Shown here piece after piece: positions 1 through 8,321 of a DNA stretch of 9,828 nt. The stretch lies in NCBI GenBank assembly GCA_947585525.1, contig CANPXA010000054.1:1-9828 (forward strand). Reading direction: 5' to 3'. Under the pieces are notes generated by a model, which worked only from the letters and a program-made list of their open reading frames with translations, had not been told where the DNA came from and made no database searches. The stretch comes from an uncultured Akkermansia sp. (GTDB lineage: Bacteria; Verrucomicrobiota; Verrucomicrobiia; Verrucomicrobiales; Akkermansiaceae). Every line of letters starts with the position of its first letter. Within the stretch, counting starts at the first letter, position 1. Made by a program: the position numbers and the translations under genes.

Positions 1-18
1 AAGTGTGGCATATATCTG

Positions 19-36
19 CAAGTTTACACTTGTGCC
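19..36 (+). promoter_or_regulatory. Possible -10 box and hairpin just upstream of carB
   Basis: The hexamer TACACT (25-30) ends exactly six bases before the carB ATG. That is the spacing of the -10 boxes before hemC and gltX in this window. It matches the consensus TATAAT at 4 of 6 positions. No good -35 box is visible at the expected place (about 2-7), and there is no Shine-Dalgarno sequence before the ATG. The same bases can form a small hairpin, CAAGT-ttac-ACTTG (19-32). The window starts too close to judge whether carB has its own promoter or follows an upstream gene such as carA. Confidence 0.3.
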
Positions 37-3243
<3,207 letters not shown>

Positions 3244-3264
3244 TCTTATACACGCCTCTTTGTC

Positions 3265-4107
3265 ATGAATGCTCAAACGGCCACCATTGACTGGATGAGA
3301 GATGCCCAGTCACTCTGGCATCAACTGCTGGAAGGCGGGTGGGGTGCCTTTATCGGTTATGTCGTGGCGGCTTTCATCATCACCCGCATCGTCAAGCAAC
3401 TCTTTGCGCGCTATATGCGCAACAGGCGACACCTTCTTCATCCCGCTGTGCGTTTCCTCGCCAAACTGACGACATCGCTCGTTTGGGTGCTCGCGCTGGT
3501 GCAAGCTCTGCGTGCCGTCGGAGTCGATCTCGTGAGCATCCTGGGAGCGGCGGGCGTAGCGGGCATCGCCATCGGCTTTGCTTCGCAAACGGCCCTGAGC
3601 AACCTCATCAGCGGATTCTTTCTCATCTCGGAGAGCAGCTTCAAAATCGGCGACTATGTGCGAGTGGACTCTCTCGAGGGCACCGTGGAGTCGATCAATC
3701 TCCTCTCCATCTACCTCCGCCAGCCGGATCACTCACTCATCCGTATCCCCTGCGAGATGCTCATCAAGAGCCCCGTCGTCAACATCACCAGCGATGAAAT
3801 ACGCCGTTGCGATTTCGATCTCGGTGTCGATTACTCTTCCGATCTCGCTCATGTTCGGCGTGTCATTGAGCAAGTTATCGCCGAACAACCGGGACTTTTC
3901 ACGGATGACAAACACCCGTCGATCGTCCTGTTCACCGGCTTTGGCGATTCTTCACTCAATTTGCACATCGGAGCGTGGTGTCGCACTCAGGATTACCACT
4001 CTGTCCGGTATTCCTTTGCCACGGCGTTGCTCGAGGCCTTCTCGGCGGCGTCCATTTCCATTCCCTTCCCCATCCGTGATCTACGGATGCCGTCCAAGAC
4101 TCAGTAA
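3265..4107 (+). CDS. MscS-family small-conductance mechanosensitive channel
   Basis: A predicted inner-membrane channel that opens under membrane tension and releases solutes during osmotic downshock. The 280 residues compare with 286 in E. coli MscS. Hydrophobic segments lie at about 25-45 (TM1), 63-83 (TM2) and 88-120 (TM3). TM3 has the small-residue pore-lining pattern GAAGVAGIAIGFASQTALSN typical of the family. The cytoplasmic beta domain begins near 128 (KIGDYVRVDSLEGTVE) and an alpha/beta domain runs to PFPIRDL near the end. One oddity: the usual IPN motif of the beta domain reads IPC (161-163), with Cys in place of the Asn. The ATG lies 21 bases after the carB stop, with no clear Shine-Dalgarno or promoter in between, so co-transcription with carB is likely. 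A strong hairpin starts two bases after the stop codon. The family is certain; which MscS paralogue it is cannot be told. Confidence 0.92.
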   Translation: MNAQTATIDWMRDAQSLWHQLLEGGWGAFIGYVVAAFIITRIVKQLFARYMRNRRHLLHPAVRFLAKLTTSLVWVLALVQALRAVGVDLVSILGAAGVAGIAIGFASQTALSNLISGFFLISESSFKIGDYVRVDSLEGTVESINLLSIYLRQPDHSLIRIPCEMLIKSPVVNITSDEIRRCDFDLGVDYSSDLAHVRRVIEQVIAEQPGLFTDDKHPSIVLFTGFGDSSLNLHIGAWCRTQDYHSVRYSFATALLEAFSAASISIPFPIRDLRMPSKTQ

Positions 4108-4126
4108 AGGCGGCGGAACGCCGCCC

Positions 4127-4158
4127 ATGGACGATGGACGATGGACGATGGACGATGG
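4127..4158 (+). repeat. ACGATGG heptamer tandem repeat
   Basis: Four perfect ACGATGG units (4131-4137, 4138-4144, 4145-4151, 4152-4158) preceded by a partial unit ATGG (4127-4130). The same heptamer occurs about 2.9 times at 5470-5489 and once, as ATGGACGATG, at 8058-8067. It sits directly after a hairpin each time. Confidence 0.95.
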
Positions 4159-4250
4159 CGCCGGGCGCCTAAAGGCGCCCATTTTCGATTTGGAAAATTC
4201 CGCGCCGTTGGCGCGGGATATACGGTGTGAGAGCGACGCAGAATTATAGA

Positions 4251-4326
4251 AATAATGCGGATTGTTGGATAAAAAAGTCTGAGCTTACGCCATGCCGTCT
4301 TGCTGAGGTTGCTTCCTGCGGGGAGG
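4251..4326 (+). repeat. 76-base dispersed repeat, copy 1
   Basis: Aligns without gaps to 8127-8202, with six mismatches in 76 bases (about 92% identity). Weaker similarity continues leftward into the 24-base module. Both copies lie in convergent gaps, in the same orientation, after a rightward gene. Of the six differences, two are synonymous and four non-synonymous in the only frame open in both copies, so there is no sign of protein-coding selection. It ends with a short stem CTTCC-tgcg-GGGAG (4312-4325, one G-T pair). Confidence 0.9.
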
Positions 4327-4394
4327 CGGAGTGCATGGGGAATGGGTGTATGGATCCAGAGACAATTTATGGGGACACGTGTGTGCCGCGGGGC

Positions 4395-5336
4395 TCATTT
4401 GATTTCTGCTCGCAGCTTCTCCGCCATCACGCGTCCGAGGTCTTCCGGGGAGTGCAAGGGACCTCTTTGGGAGCGCCTCAGCGCAAGGCCATCCGCGCAG
4501 AAATAGATGACGTGTAGCTCCAACTCGTTGCCGGTCACTTGGGCAAAGCCACCCACCGGGGTCGAACAATCTGCTTGTAAAGCATCGAGAAAGGCGCGTT
4601 CTGCCCGAATGCAGCACTCACTGGGCTCGTGATTCACGCGGCGCATGAGCTCGCGCACATCGGCATCCCCGCGACGGATCTCCACGGCGATGGCTCCCTG
4701 GCAAAGCGCCGGCATAAAACTCTCCTTATCCAGATCAACGGCGCTGAGAATCCTGCCGCCCATTTCCTCCGTTGAAGCGCCGGTGAAAAGTCCGAGGCGA
4801 TCCAGTCCGGCTCGCGCGAGGATGATAGCATCCATCTCATCACTCTCCGCAAGCTTGCGGAGTCTCGTGGTCACATTCCCGCGCATCGCTGCGATTTTCG
4901 CCTTGCCTCCCCAAAAAGCCTCAACAAGCTTCGTCCGACGCACACTTCCGGTTCCTATGGTCGGGCATTCCATGTTGCCTCCACGTTTGATGACCATGAC
5001 ATCATTGATGACGCCCCGGGGCAACACCGCTGCAATCTCTGCACGCTCATCCTGCTTACCCGGCATATCCTTGCAACTATGCACTGCACAGTCGATCTCC
5101 CCACGTAACAACGCCTCCTCTATCGCTGCAACAAACACCCCTTTGTCGGCGGTTCCCGTCGCCTTGTTCACCTCATTGAGGGGAATATCGGTTCGTTGAT
5201 CTCCTGCCGTGCGAATAGAGACCACCTCCACCTCGAGTTTCGGCCGGATCGCCAGCAACGCCTGCTGCAACAATCCTGCCTGTCGCAACGCTAACTCGCT
5301 TCCCCGCGTCCCTATCCTGAGCACCCCTTCCTTCAT
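4395..5336 (-). CDS. hemC: Hydroxymethylbilane synthase (porphobilinogen deaminase)
   Basis: HemC joins four porphobilinogen molecules into linear hydroxymethylbilane, the precursor of uroporphyrinogen III, in the cytoplasmic tetrapyrrole (heme, siroheme, cobalamin) pathway. The 313 residues fit the family (E. coli 313). The N terminus VLRIGTRGSELALRQA matches the family, with R11 and S13 conserved. The catalytic Asp is D90 in AVHSCKDMP (E. coli D84); this motif has Cys where Met is usual. GTGSVRR (128-134) and MRGNVTTRL (151-159) are the conserved substrate and cofactor-binding regions. C257 in ADCSTPVGG is the Cys that carries the dipyrromethane cofactor (E. coli C242), so the enzyme looks active. 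No other hem gene lies in the window. It stands alone as a leftward unit with mosaic repeats on both sides, opposite gltX. A near-consensus promoter ends six bases before its ATG, predicting a leaderless mRNA. Confidence 0.97.
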   Translation of the reverse strand: MKEGVLRIGTRGSELALRQAGLLQQALLAIRPKLEVEVVSIRTAGDQRTDIPLNEVNKATGTADKGVFVAAIEEALLRGEIDCAVHSCKDMPGKQDERAEIAAVLPRGVINDVMVIKRGGNMECPTIGTGSVRRTKLVEAFWGGKAKIAAMRGNVTTRLRKLAESDEMDAIILARAGLDRLGLFTGASTEEMGGRILSAVDLDKESFMPALCQGAIAVEIRRGDADVRELMRRVNHEPSECCIRAERAFLDALQADCSTPVGGFAQVTGNELELHVIYFCADGLALRRSQRGPLHSPEDLGRVMAEKLRAEIK

Positions 5337-5342
5337 GGCTCC

Positions 5343-5371
5343 ATTCTACCGCAGAGCTCACTACCTGTCAA
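5343..5371 (-). promoter_or_regulatory. Sigma70-like promoter of hemC, leaderless spacing
   Basis: On the minus strand, TTGACA (5371-5366, perfect -35) and TAGAAT (5348-5343, 5 of 6 to the -10 consensus) are 17 bases apart, the optimal spacing. Six bases (GGAGCC) then separate the -10 box from the hemC ATG at 5336. With the normal distance from -10 to start, transcription would begin at the A of the ATG or within a base or two. The GGAG in this interval is only two bases from the ATG, too close to work as a Shine-Dalgarno sequence. Confidence 0.8.
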
Positions 5372-5449
5372 ACGCATTGGAAATGCATTACGCCTTATCC
5401 GTCCCAGGAAAAACGCGCTCCCAACAGACGGTTATCGGCGGGCGATGTA
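5372..5449. other. Intergenic stretch between hemC promoter and mosaic copy B
   Basis: No gene, repeat or convincing regulatory motif recognised in these 78 bases of the divergent hemC-gltX gap. Confidence 0.5.
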
Positions 5450-5469
5450 ACATAACCCATTGGTTATGT

Positions 5470-5489
5470 ACGATGGACGATGGACGATG
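5470..5489 (+). repeat. ACGATGG heptamer tandem repeat (2.9 copies)
   Basis: Two perfect ACGATGG units (5470-5476, 5477-5483) and a third lacking its last base (5484-5489). It directly follows the eight-base-pair hairpin at 5450-5469, as the equivalent array in copy A follows its own hairpin. Confidence 0.92.
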
Positions 5490-5564
5490 TTGAAAATTAA
5501 CGTGCTACGCACGGAAATGCGAGGCGAGAGCGACGCCTTCCCGCGCGCAAGCGCGCTATAATCC

Positions 5565-5596
5565 AAATCGTAAATCGTAAATCGTAAATCGTAAAT
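5565..5596. repeat. AAATCGT heptamer tandem repeat (4.6 copies)
   Basis: Four perfect AAATCGT units (5565-5571, 5572-5578, 5579-5585, 5586-5592) plus AAAT (5593-5596). Read on the minus strand the unit is ACGATTT. It shares the core ACGAT and the seven-base period with the ACGATGG arrays but lies in the opposite orientation. Confidence 0.95.
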
Positions 5597-5598
5597 AG

Positions 5599-5628
5599 GC
5601 AAACGCTCTGCGTTTACCCCGCGTTTGC
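5599..5628 (+). promoter_or_regulatory. Two mutually exclusive hairpins upstream of gltX
   Basis: The segment AAACGC (5601-5606) can pair with GCGTTT (5610-5615) across a three-base loop. The longer GCAAACGC (5599-5606) can instead pair perfectly with GCGTTTGC (5621-5628). The two structures exclude each other. They lie just upstream of the -35 box for gltX, so they would be transcribed only from a promoter further left, such as one using TATAAT at 5557-5562. A regulatory role is speculative; the segment may just be part of the mosaic element. Confidence 0.4.
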
Positions 5629-5630
5629 TC

Positions 5631-5659
5631 TTGAAAATTTGAATCAAACGGTGTATAAG
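5631..5659 (+). promoter_or_regulatory. Sigma70-like promoter of gltX, leaderless spacing
   Basis: TTGAAA (5631-5636, 5 of 6 to the -35 consensus) and TATAAG (5654-5659, 5 of 6 to the -10 consensus) are 17 bases apart. The six bases GCGCGC separate the -10 box from the ATG at 5666. The geometry is identical to the hemC promoter, so the gltX-queA mRNA is predicted to begin at or near the start codon. The -35 box falls inside the repeat word TTGAAAATT, which also occurs at 5490-5498. AAGG at 5657-5660 could be read as a weak ribosome binding site if the transcript starts further upstream. Confidence 0.72.
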
Positions 5660-5665
5660 GCGCGC

Positions 5666-7024
5666 ATGAATACGTCGCACGTACGCACTCGTTTTGCTCC
5701 ATCACCGACGGGCTATCTGCACATAGGTGGGGCACGCACGGCTCTTTTTAACTACCTGTTTACGCGAAAAATGGGCGGAACCTTCGTGTTACGCATCGAA
5801 GACACGGATCAGGAACGGCACGTCGAAGAGGCCATGCAGGCGATCTTCAGCGGGATGCGATGGCTGGGGTTGGAGTGGGACGAGGGGGAAGGCAAGGGGG
5901 GGGCGTACGAACCCTATTACCAAAGCAAGCGTGGGGATATCTACGACCGTTATTTTGAGAAACTCGTGCAGTCCGGACGCGTGTATGAGTGTCCCGCACC
6001 GAACAAGCGAGACAAGGACGGTAATGAGATACCCGGTACGAGTGAAGGAACGGTGTGGCGTTTTCGTTTCCGCCGCGATGGTGTGATGACCCTACATGAT
6101 GCGGTATGCGGCGATATTTCGGTTGATTACCGCAACGAGGAGAACACGCCGGACATGGTACTCAAACGCACCGATGGATCGTATATTTTTCACTTGGTGA
6201 ATGTGGTGGACGACATCGAGATGAAGATAACTCACGTCATACGCGGGGAAGATCACATCATGAACACCTTTAAACACCTGCAGCTTTTTGAGGCATTCGG
6301 AGCGCAACCGCCGGTGTACGCGCACATACCGCTCATTCAGAATCCCGATGGTTCGAAGATGAGCAAACGCGACGTGGGGGCACAGCTTGGCGTCTATCCG
6401 GAGGAGGGTTTTTTACCGGAAGCGGTGGTGAACTTTATAGCATTGCTGGGTTGGAATCCCAAGAACGAGAGAGAGATATTTTCCATGAAGGAGCTCATTG
6501 AACTCTTCTCCTTGGAACATGTGAATCGGGCTGCCGCAAAGTTTGATATCACCAAATGCAAGTGGATGAATCAACAGCATATCCTCCTGCTTCAACCGGA
6601 TGAATTTGTGCAGCGAGCCCTGCCCTTCTGCACAAAGCACGGGTTAACGGACACAGCGCAACTCCGCACAGCTATCGCAAGCGTGCAGAGCAAGGTGCAG
6701 CTCCTCAGAGAAGTGCCAAAATGGGTACACTGGGTCGAAGAGGTGCAGTACGAAGCCGATGCCATGGAAGGCTTGCAAGACAATGCGCGGGAGATGCTCA
6801 ACGCCTTGGCGGAAGCCTTTCGAGCCCTGCCGGAATGGGATGCCGAGGCGGCCTTTGCTCTCATCAAGCCCCTCTGCAAAGAACGGGGGGTCAAGGTAGG
6901 CGCGGGGATGTATCCCCTCCGTGTTGCGCTCACAGGATCACACGTAGGACCCGGCATGGACGTTATTTTGGGCACACTCGGACGCGACGAGGTGTTGCGT
7001 CGTATAGAGATTTTCCCGCGTTGA
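5666..7024 (+). CDS. gltX: Glutamate--tRNA ligase
   Basis: GltX is a class I aminoacyl-tRNA synthetase that attaches glutamate to tRNA(Glu) for translation; in the C5 route Glu-tRNA also feeds tetrapyrrole synthesis. The 452 residues are a little shorter than E. coli GltX (471). The catalytic core has RFAPSPTGYLHIGGARTAL (9-27) containing the HIGH-type signature, the acceptor-binding domain, VIRGEDH (191-197), and the KMSKS loop as KMSKR (231-235). The C-terminal anticodon-binding part ends with the conserved MYPLRVALTG. The Cys/His zinc cluster of E. coli GluRS is not seen, as in many GluRS. An in-frame TTG start at 5639 would add nine residues but lies inside the repeat and upstream of the -10 box; the ATG at 5666 fits the family N terminus. 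A non-discriminating GluRS, also charging tRNA(Gln), cannot be excluded. queA follows after 26 bases. Confidence 0.97.
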   Translation: MNTSHVRTRFAPSPTGYLHIGGARTALFNYLFTRKMGGTFVLRIEDTDQERHVEEAMQAIFSGMRWLGLEWDEGEGKGGAYEPYYQSKRGDIYDRYFEKLVQSGRVYECPAPNKRDKDGNEIPGTSEGTVWRFRFRRDGVMTLHDAVCGDISVDYRNEENTPDMVLKRTDGSYIFHLVNVVDDIEMKITHVIRGEDHIMNTFKHLQLFEAFGAQPPVYAHIPLIQNPDGSKMSKRDVGAQLGVYPEEGFLPEAVVNFIALLGWNPKNEREIFSMKELIELFSLEHVNRAAAKFDITKCKWMNQQHILLLQPDEFVQRALPFCTKHGLTDTAQLRTAIASVQSKVQLLREVPKWVHWVEEVQYEADAMEGLQDNAREMLNALAEAFRALPEWDAEAAFALIKPLCKERGVKVGAGMYPLRVALTGSHVGPGMDVILGTLGRDEVLRRIEIFPR

Positions 7025-7050
7025 TCGTCACGAGTCCGGCTGATCTCGTC

Positions 7051-8028
7051 ATGCGTACACAGGATTTCGATTACGAGTTGCCTCAGGAACTCATCGCAGA
7101 TCGTCCCTTGCCGGAGCGCACGGCTTCCCGCATGATGGTGGTCCACCGCACGAATGGCCTCATTGAGCACCGCCACTTCTCCGACCTGCCCGAATACATC
7201 CGCGAAGGAGATCTCGTCGTGCTTAACGACACGAAGGTGGTTCCGGCCCGCTATTTCAGCAACGACGGCGATATTGAACTCGTCCGTGCCGGGATAAGCG
7301 GGGAATTGCTCTGGAAATGCCTCGTGCGTCCGGGGCGCAAAATGAAGCCGGGTCGTACCATCCGCATCGGCGAGGCGACGGGTACGGTGGAAGACATCGA
7401 TGCAGAGGGTTACCGCTATATACGCTGGGATCGTCCTGTGGATGAAGAGACGTACGGACGCCTTGCCCTGCCCCACTACATGAACCGCGAGAGCGACCCC
7501 TCGGATATTGAACGCTATCAAACCATTTATGCGGTGAACGAAGGGGCCATTGCGGCTCCCACGGCGGGGCTCCACTTCTCCCGCGAGATGCTCAACTCAC
7601 TGCCTCACTGCTTCCTCACCCTCCACGTCGGGGTTGGCACCTTCCGTCCCGTGAAAGTCGAGAACGTGGAGGAGCACCACATGCACAGCGAAAGTTTTTA
7701 CTTGCCGCAGGATTCAACACGCCGCATCAATGAGGCAAAGCGCGTCATCGCCGTTGGCACCACGAGCGTGCGCGTCCTCGAAACCCAGGCCGCGCGGTAT
7801 GGGCTACCCTTACAAGCCGGCCATGGGGAGACCGATATCTTCATCTATCCGGGCTTCAACTGGCAAGTGACGGATGTGTTGCTCACCAACTTCCATCTGC
7901 CACAGAGCACACTCATCATGCTCGTGAGCTCTTTTGCGGGCAAGGACCTCATCATGGAAGCCTACCGCCAGGCCGTCGCAGAACGCTACCGCTTCTTCTC
8001 CTACGGAGATTGTATGCTCATCTTGTGA
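7051..8028 (+). CDS. queA: S-adenosylmethionine:tRNA ribosyltransferase-isomerase
   Basis: QueA transfers and isomerises the ribosyl group of S-adenosylmethionine onto 7-aminomethyl-7-deazaguanine in tRNA, making epoxyqueuosine at wobble position 34 of the GUN-anticodon tRNAs. The 325 residues are somewhat short (E. coli 356). The conserved blocks are present: FDYELPQELIADRPLPERTASRMM at the N terminus, VVLNDTKVVPAR, AAPTAGLHFS, TLHVGVGTFRPV, HMHSE, VIAVGTTSVRVLE, IFIYPGF, TNFHLPQSTLIMLVSSFAG and RFFSYGD near the end. The start is the ATG just before the conserved N terminus. The same frame stays open upstream into gltX, but that part has no QueA similarity. There is no clear Shine-Dalgarno or promoter in the 26-base gap after gltX, so co-transcription is likely. 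Its usual partner tgt is not in the window. Confidence 0.96.
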   Translation: MRTQDFDYELPQELIADRPLPERTASRMMVVHRTNGLIEHRHFSDLPEYIREGDLVVLNDTKVVPARYFSNDGDIELVRAGISGELLWKCLVRPGRKMKPGRTIRIGEATGTVEDIDAEGYRYIRWDRPVDEETYGRLALPHYMNRESDPSDIERYQTIYAVNEGAIAAPTAGLHFSREMLNSLPHCFLTLHVGVGTFRPVKVENVEEHHMHSESFYLPQDSTRRINEAKRVIAVGTTSVRVLETQAARYGLPLQAGHGETDIFIYPGFNWQVTDVLLTNFHLPQSTLIMLVSSFAGKDLIMEAYRQAVAERYRFFSYGDCMLIL

Positions 8029-8041
8029 TTGACAATCAAGT

Positions 8042-8210
8042 GTGCCTAACGGCACCCATGGACGATGTGGGAGCTAGCGCGCCGGAGGCGCGGAGATGCG
8101 AAGCGAAAGCGAAGGGGAATATTGGGAATAATGCGGATTGTTGGATAGAAAGGTCTGTGCTTACACCATGCCGTCTCGCTGAGTTTGCTTCCTGCGGGGA
8201 GGAGAAGCAA
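8042..8210 (+). repeat. Mosaic intergenic element, copy C (hairpins, single heptamer, 76-base module)
   Basis: This lies in the convergent gap between queA and rplN. Order: hairpin GTGCC-taac-GGCAC (8042-8055); one copy of the heptamer motif, ATGGACGATG (8058-8067); hairpin CGCGCC-gga-GGCGCG (8078-8092); the shared 24-base module (8092-8115; 19 of 24 positions identical to copy B); the 76-base module (8127-8202); and a closing stem TTGCTTC/GAAGCAA (8185-8191 with 8204-8210). Orientation and order match copy A, but copy A's GGGCGCC hairpin is missing and the heptamer is reduced to one unit. Bases 8211-8266 show nothing recognisable. Confidence 0.78.
8127..8202 (+). repeat. 76-base dispersed repeat, copy 2
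   Basis: The partner of 4251-4326, aligned without gaps with six mismatches. Its T-run on the minus strand is interrupted, unlike copy 1, so a conserved terminator function is unlikely. It lies downstream of queA and beyond the terminator of the opposing ribosomal operon. Confidence 0.9.
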
Positions 8211-8266
8211 GCGCGAAGGTGGTTGGAAAAATCGTGGGCAGGTTGTTGGTGTGACAAATCTTTGCG

Positions 8267-8298
8267 AAAAAATCGGCATCTCTCGTGAGAGATGCCGA
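8267..8298 (-). terminator. Intrinsic terminator of the ribosomal-protein operon
   Basis: A perfect 11-base-pair stem (8273-8283 with 8288-8298) has a four-base loop, and on the minus strand six T residues follow at once (8272-8267). This is a textbook Rho-independent terminator for leftward transcription, 23 bases past the rplN stop. On the + strand no T-tract follows, so it is not expected to stop queA transcripts efficiently. Confidence 0.93.
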
Positions 8299-8321
8299 CT
8301 GAAAAAAGTATTGATGTTACC

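Larger units (their letters stand above)
4109..4326 (+). repeat. Mosaic intergenic element, copy A (hairpins, heptamers, 76-base module)
   Basis: This fills most of the convergent gap between the mscS-like gene and hemC. Parts in order: hairpin GGCGGCG-gaa-CGCCGCC (4109-4125); ACGATGG heptamers (4127-4158); hairpin GGGCGCC-taaa-GGCGCCC (4163-4180); a weaker inverted repeat ATTTTC/GAAAAT (4181-4198); hairpin CCGCGCC-gtt-GGCGCGG (4200-4216); a 24-base module (4216-4239) shared with the other two copies at 19 of 24 positions against copy B; then the 76-base module (4251-4326). The first hairpin starts two bases after the mscS stop, so it would sit in the 3' end of that mRNA. No T-tract follows on the + strand, so it is not a standard intrinsic terminator. 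Bases 4327-4394, up to the hemC stop, show nothing further. Confidence 0.8.
5450..5639 (+). repeat. Mosaic intergenic element, copy B (hairpins and two heptamer arrays)
   Basis: This copy lies in the divergent hemC-gltX gap. Order: hairpin ACATAACC-catt-GGTTATGT (5450-5469); ACGATGG heptamers (5470-5489); the word TTGAAAATT (5490-5498); hairpin CGTGC-tac-GCACG (5501-5513); the shared 24-base module (5513-5536); hairpin CGCGC-gcaa-GCGCG (5542-5555, GNRA-type loop); TATAAT (5557-5562); AAATCGT heptamers (5565-5596); overlapping hairpins (5599-5628); and a second TTGAAAATT (5631-5639). The 76-base module of copies A and C is absent, and the second heptamer array stands in its place. The perfect TATAAT has no matching -35 at normal spacing, so its role as a promoter is doubtful. 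Confidence 0.75.

Noticed and set aside
4127..4158. CRISPR-like tandem repeat
   Set aside because: Seven-base units with no spacers and no cas genes; a simple tandem repeat.
4243..4248. TATAAT on the minus strand in mosaic copy A
   Set aside because: The -35 region is poor (3 of 6), no leftward gene follows, and the motif is not kept in copy C.
4266..4285. T-run on the minus strand within 76-base copy 1, as a possible hemC terminator
   Set aside because: No stable stem directly precedes the T-run, and the run is interrupted in copy 2.
4227..4517. Small rightward frame over the 76-base module, with a related peptide encoded at 8010-8288
   Set aside because: The peptides resemble each other only because the DNA is repeated. 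Four of six differences are non-synonymous, and the frame runs into antisense hemC.
5557..5562. Perfect TATAAT as the main gltX promoter
   Set aside because: No acceptable -35 box at 16-18 bases upstream. The promoter at 5631-5659 fits better in both boxes and spacing, though a minor start here is possible.
6721..7050. N-terminal extension of queA overlapping gltX
   Set aside because: The frame is open, but the extension has no QueA similarity, and the ATG at 7051 starts exactly at the conserved N terminus.
6592..7575. 327-codon minus-strand frame across gltX and queA
   Set aside because: Antisense to two strongly supported genes, with low-complexity translation and no family match.
8026..8038. 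Stem TGATT-gac-AATCA over the queA stop codon, as a terminator
   Set aside because: Only five pairs, AT-rich, with no T-tract after it.
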